From Thalassotalea nanhaiensis (lineage in GTDB: Bacteria > Pseudomonadota > Gammaproteobacteria > Enterobacterales > Alteromonadaceae), in contig NZ_CP134146.1 of assembly GCF_031583575.1 (NCBI RefSeq), positions 4,030,001 to 4,094,000 of the forward strand: a stretch of DNA of 64,000 nt, in the 5' to 3' direction. The notes beneath the pieces were generated by a model that worked only from the letters and a program-made list of their open reading frames with translations, did no database searches and had not been told where the DNA came from. This document shows positions 17,620-26,662 of the stretch, in pieces; position 1 is the stretch's first letter, and the number at the start of each line of letters is the position of its first letter. The translations under genes and the position numbers were made by a program.

Positions 17620-18807
17620 ATGTTCGGTAATCTTACAGCTCTACCAGCCGATCCTATCTTAGGTTTATTGGCAAAATATAGAATTGATCAAAACCCAAAC
17701 AAGATTGATTTAGGTGTTGGCGTCTATAAAAACGAAGCAGGTCATACAGCAATTTTAGATTGTGTAAAATCGGCAGAGAAATTTCGTTTAGATACTGAAG
17801 ATACCAAGGTGTATATTGGCCCTACGGGCTCAGCATCTTTTAATGATGAGATGGCCAAGCTTGCTTTTGGTGAGCATGATGTTATTGCTCAGAATAGAGT
17901 TCGCACAGTTTCAACACCAGGTGGTACAGGTGCACTTCGTGTTGCCGCAGAATTTTTAAAAGCCTGTAAGCCAGATGCTACCATTTGGGTAAGTGACCCA
18001 ACGTGGGCCAACCACACAGGATTGTTCCAAGCAGCAGGCTTAACCGTAAAAACTTACCCTTATTACGATTATGAGAATAAATCTTTAAAGTTTGATGAAA
18101 TGCTGTCGACTCTTGCCAACGTAGGTAAAGGGGATGTGGTATTACTGCATGCTTGTTGTCATAACCCAAGCGGCATGGACTTAAACCAAGAGCAATGGCA
18201 GCAAATTTGTGCCTTAGCATCTGAAAATGGTTTTACGCCACTAATTGATATGGCATATCAAGGTTTTGGTGATGGTCTGGAAGAAGATGCATACGGCTTA
18301 CGATTAATGGCAGCCAGTGTTGAAGAAATGATTTTATGTAGTTCATGTTCTAAAAACTTTGGCCTATACCGTGAACGTATCGGTGCATGTAGTATTATTG
18401 GTAAAGATGCTTCGTCAATCGACGTTGCTAACTCAGTACTATTAAGTGTAGTGCGTTGTATTTATTCTATGCCACCAGCACATGGTGCAGCAATTGTTGA
18501 AACAATTTTAACATCAGATGAATTACGCAACCAATGGTATGAAGAATTAGCGATTATGCGTAATCGCATCAATGGTAATCGTCAACTGCTTGTTGATAAC
18601 CTAAAAGCACAAGGTGTTACCCGTGACTTTAATTTCATCACTCAACAAAAAGGGATGTTCTCATTCTTAGGTGTTACACCTGAGCAAGTACAACAGTTGC
18701 AAGATGAGTACAGCATTTACATGGTTGGCTCTAGTCGAATGAGCATTGCAGGCATTGCGAATAGTAATGTTGAGTATTTAGCAGCAAGCATTGCAAAAGT
18801 GCTTTAA
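17620..18807 (+). CDS. Aspartate/aromatic amino acid aminotransferase
   Basis: A 395-residue class I PLP aminotransferase of the AspC/TyrB group. MFGNLTALPADPILGLL at the N-terminus, GVGVYKNEAG and TPGGTGALRVAAEFL match E. coli AspC/TyrB closely. The PLP lysine is about K245 in SSCSKNFGLYRERIGAC, and the substrate-binding Arg region is SSRMSIAGI. It transfers amino groups between aspartate, and often tyrosine and phenylalanine, and 2-oxoglutarate. AspC and TyrB cannot be separated by eye, so no symbol is given. AAAGGAAC before the ATG is a good ribosome site, and a terminator follows. Confidence 0.93.
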   Translation: MFGNLTALPADPILGLLAKYRIDQNPNKIDLGVGVYKNEAGHTAILDCVKSAEKFRLDTEDTKVYIGPTGSASFNDEMAKLAFGEHDVIAQNRVRTVSTPGGTGALRVAAEFLKACKPDATIWVSDPTWANHTGLFQAAGLTVKTYPYYDYENKSLKFDEMLSTLANVGKGDVVLLHACCHNPSGMDLNQEQWQQICALASENGFTPLIDMAYQGFGDGLEEDAYGLRLMAASVEEMILCSSCSKNFGLYRERIGACSIIGKDASSIDVANSVLLSVVRCIYSMPPAHGAAIVETILTSDELRNQWYEELAIMRNRINGNRQLLVDNLKAQGVTRDFNFITQQKGMFSFLGVTPEQVQQLQDEYSIYMVGSSRMSIAGIANSNVEYLAASIAKVL

Positions 18808-18826
18808 TACTCCAACACTTTGAATA

Positions 18827-18854
18827 AAAAGCTTCCTCTGGGAAGCTTTTTTTT
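18827..18854 (+). terminator. Rho-independent terminator of the aminotransferase gene
   Basis: AAGCTTCC pairs with GGAAGCTT around TCTG, followed by a run of T residues to 18854. Confidence 0.92.
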
Positions 18855-18904
18855 GCCTAAAAACACCACTTCACAGCGCTTTAACCAGATAAAATCTTCG
18901 TCAA

Positions 18905-18957
18905 TGAATACGTATGCAAATGTATCGAAATCAACTGCATCTGTTATGAATACGTAT
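18905..18957 (+). promoter_or_regulatory. Two LacI-type operator-like sites upstream of pullulanase gene
   Basis: TGAATACGTATG occurs twice, with palindromic cores ATACGTAT at 18908-18915 and 18950-18957. The centres are 42 bp apart, that is four helical turns, so a regulator would bind on the same DNA face. The core resembles LacI-family maltodextrin regulators of marine gammaproteobacteria (consensus near TGCATACGTATGCA, from memory). Both sites lie 75-125 bp before the pullulanase start. Confidence 0.55.
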
Positions 18958-19031
18958 GTAAAAACCATTAATTCTCATAAAAATAGGCTAGGTTAGAAAT
19001 GTTAATTAGATGATAATAAAAGGCTTAGAAA

Positions 19032-22000
19032 ATGTTACCAACAATGAAAAAGCTACTGTTAGTAACCTCACTCTCTTGTGGTGTGGTTGCTTGTGGCGGC
19101 TCTGATTCAAGCAAAACTCCAAAAGCAACGTCTACCAACAACCAAGCGCCAACGATTGCCGAGTTTACCGCATCGGTCGATCCAGCAGCACCTTTGGTGT
19201 ATACATACACTTGGTCTGTTGCCGATCCAGATGGCGATACGTTAACCTGTACTTTAAATCCAGGGGACGGCCAACAAACACCAATCATTAGTGATTGTGC
19301 TAACAATAATTCAATTGAAATTACCTATGAATCCGCAGGTGATTTCACTCCCAGCTTTCGTGCTAATGATAGTGAAAACGCTTATGCCACGGCAGATATC
19401 GATATAAGTGTGACTACCGGCATCGTTATGCCTGAGCCTGTGCTTGTTGCAAGTGCGAACCAATTAGTCGTTTTTTATAATCGCCCTGATAATCTTTACA
19501 CTGATTGGGTTTTACATTTATGGAACAATAGCGATTGTGATGCGTACGCAGATTTTCCTGCAGACGGTGGTACCGACTGGAACACAGGGCAAACCCAAAG
19601 TGGTGTCGATGAAAATTATGGCGCCTACTGGGTACTTAATTTAAAAGATGGCTATGGTGAATGTGCTAATTTTATTGTGCACAAAGGCGATGAAAAAGAT
19701 TTAGGTGGTGGTGATCTTCAAGCCGATCTAACCGGTGGTAGAACATTTTGGACCTTATCTGGAAAAAGTTTCTTATACAACCAACCTACTTTATTCCCTA
19801 CAGGCGTACAAATTGAAGGTATTGCTGCTCATTGGGCTAACGCCAATACCATGTACTGGAACGTACCAGCAGCAGACGTAACCAAAGTAAGAATTTACAG
19901 TTCTGCGTCTGATGATATGGAATTTGACAGTGCCTCCGGTATTGAGGGTGATAATTACATCGAATATATGACTGATATGTCAGAGACTCATCCAGCTATC
20001 ACCTTAGGCATGCCTAGATACCAAGGGCAGGCAGCATTTACCACCAGCAATGCCGATGAGACTAAAGTCAAACAAATGCTTACAGGGAAATTGTTGGCCA
20101 TTGCTTATGACGATACCGATAAACCTATTGCCGCTACTCACGTACAAACCCCGCGTATTCTTGATGCACTTTATACTTCAGGTACGATGGATGCCGACGA
20201 AGCAGAATTAGGCTTGCTTTACGACGGCAATGACATTATTAGTAACTTATGGGCACCAACCGCTCAGAGCGTTAAATTAAACATTTTTGATGCTGACAAA
20301 GTGTTACTTACAAGCAACGAAATGAGCTTGGATGCTGATACGGGTATTTGGTCATTCTCTGCGCCAAATACAGTTGATCGTTCTTTCTATCGTTTCGAGC
20401 TAACGCTTTACCATCCTCAGAATCACCGCTTTGAAACCGTACATGTTACTGACCCATATTCGGTATCACTGTCAACGAATGGTATGTACTCTCAGTTTGT
20501 AAATTTAGCCGACAGCGATTTAATGCCAACCGGTTGGGAAGAACATATGATCCCTACCGTTGTTGATCCAGAAGATGCCGTAATTTACGAAGGCCATATT
20601 CGCGATTTTAGTGTTCGTGATGCCAGTACAACAGAATTAAACCGTGGTAAATATTTAGCATTTACCGAGGAAAGCTCTGTACCCGTTACGCATTTAAAGT
20701 CTATGGTAGCCGCTGGTTTAACGCATTTTCAAATGTTGCCTGCAAACGATATTGCCAGCATAAATGAAGACAGCTCAACTCGTGTAAACATTACCGATAC
20801 CGTTGCGGATTTATGTGCACATAACAGCTCTGCACCTGTATGTGGTGTTGAAGATGATACAGCAACGTTATTATCCGTATTTGAAAATTTCGATGCGAGC
20901 AGTACAGATGCGCAAGCCTTATTGCAAGCAATGCGTGGCTTAGACAGCTTTAACTGGGGTTATGATCCAAAACATTACACCACACCAGAAGGCAGCTATG
21001 CCTCAAACCCAGATGGTGTAGCTCGAATTTTAGAAATGCGTAAAATGAACCAAGCTCTACATGAAATGGGCTTACGCGTTGTGTTGGATGTAGTCTATAA
21101 CCATACAAATTCTTCGGGTTTATATGATGATTCTGTATTAGATAAAGTAGTACCGGGTTATTACCATCGTCGTGATTTAGTGACGGGAAATGTATTAACC
21201 GATACCTGCTGTCAAGATACTGCGCCAGAGCACAAAATGATGGACAAGTTAATGTCCGATTCATTGATGACTTGGACCCAAGCGTATAAGTTTGATGGTT
21301 TCCGATTTGATATTATGAGCAACAATTCAGTTGATTCTATTTTAAATGCTCGCACCAGAGTACAAGCTGTCGACACTGATAATTACTTTTACGGTGAAGG
21401 TTGGACTCGTGCAGATCAAGGTTATAACCAAGCTCAACAAAACAACATGGCAGGCACTGAAGTTGCAACTTTCAACGATCGTCCTCGTGACATTATTCGA
21501 GGTGGTGACTTATTTAACGGGTCAAGTAATTTAAATAACCTCGACATTATCCGTTTAGGTCTGGCAGGAACATTAGAAAACTACGAGCTGCAAGATAAGA
21601 ATGGTATTAAAAAGTTAGGTAAAAACTTCTCACAATCTGCCTACGCGAAAGACCCAGCAGATGTTATTAACTACGTCTCAAAACACGATAACGAAACCTT
21701 ATGGGATCAGTTACAGTATGGCTTAGCAAGCGACATGTCGGTTAGCGACAGAGTTCGTGCGCAAAATATCGCAGCTACGTTACCATTATTGAGTCAGGGG
21801 ATTCCATTTTTCCAATTTGGTGGTGATTTTATTCGCTCCAAATCAATGGACCGTAATACTTACGATGGCGGTGACTGGTTTAACTATGTTGATTTCACCA
21901 AGTCTAGCAACAACTGGAATGTTGGCTTACCATTAGCCGAAGATAACGAGTCTAAATGGGAGACAATTTCAGGCATTATCAGCAACAGTGAAACAACTGT

Positions 22001-23231
22001 TCAAAGCAATGATATTGCCATGGCAAGTATGGTGTTTAATGAATTTTTAAGCATTAGAAATACCAGTAAGCTTTTTCGATTAACCAGCGAAACTGATGTT
22101 CTACAACGTGTAGGCTTTCACAATACCGGCCCAAGTCAAACTCCAGGCTTAATTGTGATGAGCATTGACGATGGCGTAGGTTTAACTGATTTAGACGCCA
22201 ATAACGATGCCATAGTAGTTGTTATTAATGGTTCATCACAACAACAATCGCATTCTGTAGCGACTGCGGACGGTTTTGAATTACACACTGTTCAACAAAA
22301 CTCAGATGACGGCACAGTACAAGCTGCAAGCTTTATCGCTGATATTGACTCAGGTACATTTACCGTGCCTGCATTAACAACTGCAGTGTTTGTTAAACCG
22401 CAAGGAGATACACAAGGTACAGGTTTAGCGGCTGATGCTACTTCAAATCAACCAGACGTTGCGCCATATGGTGATACAGTTGTATATCTTCGAGGCTCAA
22501 TGAATAACTGGGGTAACGATGGTTTAACTGAGGCTGATAGTTTTGTGTATGAAGGTAATAACACGTATAGCATAGACGTTACGTTAACTGCTGGTCAGCA
22601 AATATTTAAAATTGCCTCAAGTGATTGGTCTGCGGTTAACTTAGGCTATTACGAAATGACCTATGCTGCAGACTCGGTTGCTGTGTCAGACGATGGCGGC
22701 AACCTTACTTTTAATGTTGCAGAAGACAGCCTATATACATTCACTTTAGATGCATCAACAACCACGCCAGTACTGAAAATTGTTGCTAAAAGTGAATCGG
22801 TTAATTGTTCTGCACTTGTTGACTCTGCCGATCCTGCACCATTTTCCATTACCGGTGGCGGACATTTATATGTTCGTGGTTCACATTCCGGCTGGAATGC
22901 AGAAGCAGATTATCAATTGCATTACAAAGGTGAAAATAAGTACCAGGCGGTTGCAAACTTTGATGGAGAATTCCAATTTAAACTTGCATCGGACGATGGC
23001 AGCTGGACTACACAACTGTGGGCACAAGCACCAGGTACTACCGATTTAAATGCTGAAAACCTAGAAGTTGGTATTAACTATGCTGTTGCTCTTGGCGATG
23101 GCGGTCTAGGTAATAATCAAACAAACTTGGACGCTGGACAATACAGCATTTTACTCACGTTAAATGAAGACAACCCAAGTGCTGGCTTTGATGTGGGCAA
23201 TATGATAATTCAGAAGTGTTCAGTTGAGTAA
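19032..23231 (+). CDS. pulA: Secreted pullulanase-type alpha-1,6-glucosidase (lipoprotein)
   Basis: A 1399-residue GH13 debranching enzyme that cuts alpha-1,6 links in pullulan, glycogen or starch. It starts with a lipoprotein signal ending in GVVAC. A PKD-like region is at about 30-115, a CBM41-like starch-binding module at about 140-235 (VLHLWNNSDCDAY), a pullulanase N2-type domain and a CBM48 at about 390. The pullulanase signature FNWGYDP is near 640. GH13 regions are DVVYNHT (about 685), GFRFDIMSNN (nucleophile Asp, about 757), FYGEGW (acid Glu, about 789) and SKHDN (about 885). Two repeated C-terminal modules beginning VVYLRGSMNNWG (about 1152) and HLYVRGSHSGWN (about 1277) resemble carbohydrate-binding domains. 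Classical PulA is about 1090 residues, so the C-terminal extension is an addition. Probably surface-anchored and induced by maltodextrins. Confidence 0.93.
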   Translation: MLPTMKKLLLVTSLSCGVVACGGSDSSKTPKATSTNNQAPTIAEFTASVDPAAPLVYTYTWSVADPDGDTLTCTLNPGDGQQTPIISDCANNNSIEITYESAGDFTPSFRANDSENAYATADIDISVTTGIVMPEPVLVASANQLVVFYNRPDNLYTDWVLHLWNNSDCDAYADFPADGGTDWNTGQTQSGVDENYGAYWVLNLKDGYGECANFIVHKGDEKDLGGGDLQADLTGGRTFWTLSGKSFLYNQPTLFPTGVQIEGIAAHWANANTMYWNVPAADVTKVRIYSSASDDMEFDSASGIEGDNYIEYMTDMSETHPAITLGMPRYQGQAAFTTSNADETKVKQMLTGKLLAIAYDDTDKPIAATHVQTPRILDALYTSGTMDADEAELGLLYDGNDIISNLWAPTAQSVKLNIFDADKVLLTSNEMSLDADTGIWSFSAPNTVDRSFYRFELTLYHPQNHRFETVHVTDPYSVSLSTNGMYSQFVNLADSDLMPTGWEEHMIPTVVDPEDAVIYEGHIRDFSVRDASTTELNRGKYLAFTEESSVPVTHLKSMVAAGLTHFQMLPANDIASINEDSSTRVNITDTVADLCAHNSSAPVCGVEDDTATLLSVFENFDASSTDAQALLQAMRGLDSFNWGYDPKHYTTPEGSYASNPDGVARILEMRKMNQALHEMGLRVVLDVVYNHTNSSGLYDDSVLDKVVPGYYHRRDLVTGNVLTDTCCQDTAPEHKMMDKLMSDSLMTWTQAYKFDGFRFDIMSNNSVDSILNARTRVQAVDTDNYFYGEGWTRADQGYNQAQQNNMAGTEVATFNDRPRDIIRGGDLFNGSSNLNNLDIIRLGLAGTLENYELQDKNGIKKLGKNFSQSAYAKDPADVINYVSKHDNETLWDQLQYGLASDMSVSDRVRAQNIAATLPLLSQGIPFFQFGGDFIRSKSMDRNTYDGGDWFNYVDFTKSSNNWNVGLPLAEDNESKWETISGIISNSETTVQSNDIAMASMVFNEFLSIRNTSKLFRLTSETDVLQRVGFHNTGPSQTPGLIVMSIDDGVGLTDLDANNDAIVVVINGSSQQQSHSVATADGFELHTVQQNSDDGTVQAASFIADIDSGTFTVPALTTAVFVKPQGDTQGTGLAADATSNQPDVAPYGDTVVYLRGSMNNWGNDGLTEADSFVYEGNNTYSIDVTLTAGQQIFKIASSDWSAVNLGYYEMTYAADSVAVSDDGGNLTFNVAEDSLYTFTLDASTTTPVLKIVAKSESVNCSALVDSADPAPFSITGGGHLYVRGSHSGWNAEADYQLHYKGENKYQAVANFDGEFQFKLASDDGSWTTQLWAQAPGTTDLNAENLEVGINYAVALGDGGLGNNQTNLDAGQYSILLTLNEDNPSAGFDVGNMIIQKCSVE

Positions 23232-23263
23232 TTTATCCTAAAAACTTAGAACACTAACTATTT

Positions 23264-23289
23264 AAGGCCACTCAATGAGTGGCCTTTTT
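23264..23289 (+). terminator. Rho-independent terminator of pulA
   Basis: AAGGCCACTC (23264-23273) pairs with GAGTGGCCTT (23277-23286) around AAT, followed by T residues. Confidence 0.92.
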
Positions 23290-23580
23290 AATATAAACAT
23301 TTGAAAAGAGCTCAAATTTCATTCACCTATTTTCAAGCACCTTCATTAACCATATGAAATTTAACGATTATAATATTAATCAATACATTTAAATAATTAA
23401 TCAATTCAAATTAGAACATTATTCAATCAAACGAGGGTTGTTTACATCGCTCCGCTGGTTTAACTTTTCAATTGCAAGGTTTACTCCCATTACCTTTTTT
23501 AAAAGTAGTAACAACCAATTGCTAAACTTTTAAAAAACTGAAAATTAACCATAGAAGTAATTATCAGCAGCTCTGTCTTT

Positions 23581-23609
23581 GGCCACTCTTTGAGTGGCCA
23601 TTTTTATTT
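23581..23609 (+). terminator. Second free-standing rho-independent terminator
   Basis: GGCCACTC (23581-23588) pairs with GAGTGGCC (23592-23599) around TTT, followed by ATTTTTATTT. The arms repeat those of the pulA terminator 317 bp upstream. No gene lies between the two. Confidence 0.85.
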
Positions 23610-23702
23610 CCGCAATTTTCCAACGAATACCAATAAGATTATTAGACTTAGGATTAATTTACCGATAAGTTAAATTATCTGTATTTTAAATTAGAGTAAT
23701 TT

Positions 23703-24626
23703 ATGGGAACTGGTAGCCACCATAGTAATGACGACCCGCGTAATGCTGATATACAAATAAACATTAATGGCGAATTATTCCATCGTGACCAAGCAAAAGT
23801 GTCGGTATTCGATTCCGGATTTATTCTTGGTGACGGCGTTTGGGAAGGTTTGAGGCTGCACCATGGAAAATTGCCATTTATAAACCAACATATGCAACGC
23901 CTTTATGAAGGCGCTAAAGCATTGGATATGGAAATTGGCATCAGTAAAGTCGAACTTATAAATCGTATATTTGATACCTGCCAAGCTAATGATATGCAAG
24001 ATAACGTACATATTAGATTAATGGTAAGTCGTGGGGTTAAATCGACCCCTTATCAAGACCCACGAGTGACTATTACGCCTGCAACCATCGTTATTATTCC
24101 AGAATATAAAATGCCATCGGAAGACTCCTTAGATAAAGGCTTAAACCTGTATACCGTATACGTTCGACGTGGATATCCCGATGTTCAAGACCAAAAGTTA
24201 AACAGTCACTCTAAACTCAATTGTATCTTTGGCTGTATTCAAGCAACCAAGGCAGGAGCCGATGAAGCGTTGATGCTCGATCCTCATGGCTTTGTTTCTA
24301 CCTGTAACTCCACTCACTTTTTCATCGTTCGTAACGGTGAGGTTTGGACTTCAACGGGTGATTATTGCCTTTCCGGGATAACTCGTTCGAATATCATCAA
24401 ATTATGCGAAGAAAATAATATTAAAGTTTATCAAAAAAACTTTACGCTTTCTGAAGTGTACGGTGCTGAAGAAGCGTTTGTTACAGGAACATTTGCCGGA
24501 GTTACACCGGTTAAATCTGTAGATGGCAGAGACATAGGTGAATACCCTGAGCGACAAGGCAAAGGGGAAATGGTATCCCGTTTACAAGAGCTTTATAAAA
24601 ACATGATCGCGACAGATTTCGGTTAA
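23703..24626 (+). CDS. Class IV (branched-chain / D-amino acid type) aminotransferase
   Basis: A 307-residue fold-type IV PLP aminotransferase. VFDSGFILGDGVWEGLR (about residues 38-54) is the N-terminal signature. The PLP lysine is in LNSHSKLNCIFG (about 178). The phosphate-binding stretch EALMLDPHGFVSTCNSTHFF and TGTFAGVTPV near the C-terminus are typical. Relatives include BCAT, D-alanine transaminase and aminodeoxychorismate lyase; substrate specificity is not obvious. The polar His/Asp-rich first 18 residues are unusual. It is followed after 33 bp by a sulfotransferase-like gene, and the two look like one transcription unit. Confidence 0.86.
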   Translation: MGTGSHHSNDDPRNADIQININGELFHRDQAKVSVFDSGFILGDGVWEGLRLHHGKLPFINQHMQRLYEGAKALDMEIGISKVELINRIFDTCQANDMQDNVHIRLMVSRGVKSTPYQDPRVTITPATIVIIPEYKMPSEDSLDKGLNLYTVYVRRGYPDVQDQKLNSHSKLNCIFGCIQATKAGADEALMLDPHGFVSTCNSTHFFIVRNGEVWTSTGDYCLSGITRSNIIKLCEENNIKVYQKNFTLSEVYGAEEAFVTGTFAGVTPVKSVDGRDIGEYPERQGKGEMVSRLQELYKNMIATDFG

Positions 24627-24659
24627 AGTAAATCCTCAATTATTAGCAAAGGAAGTAAA

Positions 24660-25388
24660 ATGACGTTAAAAATTGCAATGTGGTCTGGTCCAAGAAATAT
24701 CTCTACTGCAATGATGCGCTCATGGGAAAATCGTAAAGACACACAAGTTGTTGATGAACCATTTTATGCTTATTATTTGGCGCAAACTAACGCTGATCAT
24801 CCAATGGCGAAAGAAGTATTGGCTAGTCAATCAACTGACTGGCAAGACGTTAGCGAGCAGTTGAGCAAAGTAAAATACCAACACAATATTTTTTATCAAA
24901 AGCATATGACTCATCACATGCTCGAAGATATCGATTTAACCTGGACCAAAAAATTAACTCATTGCTTTTTAATTCGTGACCCCTTGTGTGTGATCAATTC
25001 CTATGTAAAAAAAATGCCTTCGGTAAGTAACGATGACATTGGCATTAAACGCCAGCTCCAATTATATAAACAAATAACTGATATTACCGGACAAGATATA
25101 CCCATTATCGATAGCAAAGATGTGCTGCTCAATCCTAGAGGCATTTTGAGTAAATTATGCGAAACATTAGGCATTGCTTTTGATGAAAACATGCTTAGCT
25201 GGCCAACAGGTTCACGCGCTTCTGATGGGGTTTGGGCAAAGCATTGGTATGAGAATGTCGAAGCATCAAATTCATTTGCTGCCTATCAAAAGCCATTGCT
25301 CAAACTTACCGAACAACAAAGGCTGTTAGCACAAGAAAATGATAACGATTATCAACAGTTATATCAAAAACGGTTATTAGCCGATTAA
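24660..25388 (+). CDS. Sulfotransferase-like P-loop protein
   Basis: A 242-residue protein with an N-terminal P-loop of the PAPS-sulfotransferase type (MWSGPRNISTAMMRSWENR, residues 7-25), then VVDEPFYAYYL and the 3'-phosphate-type segment CFLIRDPLCVINSYVKKMP (about 107-125). These match the small bacterial sulfotransferase-like family found beside class IV aminotransferases. The real donor and acceptor are unknown; a function other than sulfonation is possible. A GGAAG ribosome site precedes the ATG. Confidence 0.78.
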   Translation: MTLKIAMWSGPRNISTAMMRSWENRKDTQVVDEPFYAYYLAQTNADHPMAKEVLASQSTDWQDVSEQLSKVKYQHNIFYQKHMTHHMLEDIDLTWTKKLTHCFLIRDPLCVINSYVKKMPSVSNDDIGIKRQLQLYKQITDITGQDIPIIDSKDVLLNPRGILSKLCETLGIAFDENMLSWPTGSRASDGVWAKHWYENVEASNSFAAYQKPLLKLTEQQRLLAQENDNDYQQLYQKRLLAD

Positions 25389-25491
25389 GGACACAGTTCT
25401 ATAATAAAAGAATCATTTATAAAGTCGTATGTTTTCAGTTAGAATAGCTCGATTAAAACAATGAAAACTCATTAAATATTTGGAAACTGTT

Positions 25492-26121
25492 GTGGCTACT
25501 ATCGGCAATTTATTTATTTTATCAGCACCAAGTGGCGCTGGAAAATCAAGCTTAATCAAAGAATTACTTGAGCAGAACAATCCTCGTCCACTGCAAGTTT
25601 CAGTGTCACATACAACTCGTGCACCGCGCCCAGGTGAAGTTGATGGTGTTCATTACCATTTTGTCAGTGTTGAGCAATTCAAAAAATTAATTGCTGAAGG
25701 CGCATTTTATGAGTGGGCAGAAGTATTTGGTAATTATTACGGTACATCTGAAACAGCTATTGATCATCAACTGCAACAAGGAATAGATGTATTTTTAGAT
25801 ATTGATTGGCAAGGTGCCCAGCAAGTACGTTTGAAAAAACCTCAAGTAACCACTATTTTTATTTGCCCACCAAGTAAAGAAGAATTACAACAAAGGTTAC
25901 GTAATCGTGGACAAGACAGTGAAGAAACTATTGCCGAGCGAATGGCAAAAGCAGAATCTGAATGTTCTCATTATCAAGAGTTTGACTATATTGTAATTAA
26001 TAATGATTTTGATATCGCGGTTACAGATTTAAATACCATTATTAACAATCAGCGTTTAAAACAATCCCAGCAAGCTGAAAAATATAACCAGTTATTAACA
26101 AAGCTTGCAGGTAAAGCATAA
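25492..26121 (+). CDS. gmk: Guanylate kinase
   Basis: Guanylate kinase (209 aa from this start) phosphorylates GMP to GDP with ATP. The P-loop [10 protein letters not shown] is at about residues 9-18. The GMP-binding block [20 protein letters not shown] is complete, as are [20 protein letters not shown] and the lid [11 protein letters not shown]. The GTG at 25492 is preferred to the TTG at 25480, because GGAAA at 25482 is then the ribosome site and the protein begins MATIGNLF like other Gmk. It is the first gene of gmk-rpoZ-spoT-ridA-trmH-recG. Confidence 0.95.
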   Translation: MATIGNLFILSAPSGAGKSSLIKELLEQNNPRPLQVSVSHTTRAPRPGEVDGVHYHFVSVEQFKKLIAEGAFYEWAEVFGNYYGTSETAIDHQLQQGIDVFLDIDWQGAQQVRLKKPQVTTIFICPPSKEELQQRLRNRGQDSEETIAERMAKAESECSHYQEFDYIVINNDFDIAVTDLNTIINNQRLKQSQQAEKYNQLLTKLAGKA

Positions 26122-26229
26122 AGAAGGATCAAAACATTAGTTGTTTTGATCAAATTGCTAGCATAAAGTTTAAGCATTTAGTAAACTATGCGACTTATTC
26201 AAAAATTTTTTGTTCTCTGGAGTAGTTTA

Positions 26230-26505
26230 ATGGCTCGCGTTACTGTTGAAGATGCAGTTGATAAAGTTGGAAATCGTTTCGATTTAGTATTAATAGCGTC
26301 ACGTCGTGCACGTCAAATCGCCACTGGCGGTAAAGATGCATTAGTTGATATTGAAAATGATAAGCCTACCGTTCTAGCACTTCGTGAAATTGAACAAGAC
26401 CTTATCAACGAAGAAATTATGGACAACGCTGATCGTCAAACACAGGTTCAACAAGAATCTGCTGAACTTGCCGCTGTTGCCGCAATTGTTGGTAGTCAAG
26501 TTTAA
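26230..26505 (+). CDS. rpoZ: RNA polymerase omega subunit
   Basis: The 91-residue omega subunit helps beta' folding and RNA polymerase assembly and forms part of a ppGpp binding site in proteobacteria. [20 protein letters not shown] is the canonical N-terminus, followed by [12 protein letters not shown] and [10 protein letters not shown]. The ATG at 26230 is chosen over one at 26188 because GGAG sits 9 bp before it and the family starts there. A terminator separates it from spoT, so spoT expression relies on read-through or its own promoter. Confidence 0.97.
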   Translation: MARVTVEDAVDKVGNRFDLVLIASRRARQIATGGKDALVDIENDKPTVLALREIEQDLINEEIMDNADRQTQVQQESAELAAVAAIVGSQV

Positions 26506-26555
26506 AACTAAAAGGTAAGCCTTACCAATTTAGTTAAAAATTAGATTTAAATAGG

Positions 26556-26588
26556 AAGCCAATGGTATTTGCCATTGGCTTTTCTTTT
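26556..26588 (+). terminator. Rho-independent terminator after rpoZ
   Basis: AAGCCAATGG (26556-26565) pairs with CCATTGGCTT (26572-26581), followed by TTCTTTT. It lies between rpoZ and spoT. Confidence 0.88.
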
Positions 26589-26662
26589 AATTTAACCATT
26601 AATACCATATTATTTAGTTAAACCAGATAAAATCACCCTTCATCGAGCATTTGGAGTAATAG

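Larger units (their letters stand above)
23232..23702. other. Intergenic region with two related terminators
   Basis: 471 bp without a protein gene that I can support. It starts with the pulA terminator. A second terminator with the same GGCCACTC/GAGTGGCC arms ends at 23609. Between them is AT-rich sequence with TATAAT at 23369-23374 and a less AT-rich patch at about 23435-23470 (GAGGGTTG...GCTCCGCTGG). A non-coding transcript ending at the second terminator is possible, or the region is the remnant of a lost gene. Confidence 0.4.

Noticed and set aside
26188-26229. Longer N-terminus for the omega subunit from ATG at 26188
   Set aside because: The ATG at 26230 has a good ribosome site and the conserved MARVTV start; the upstream codons do not resemble the family.
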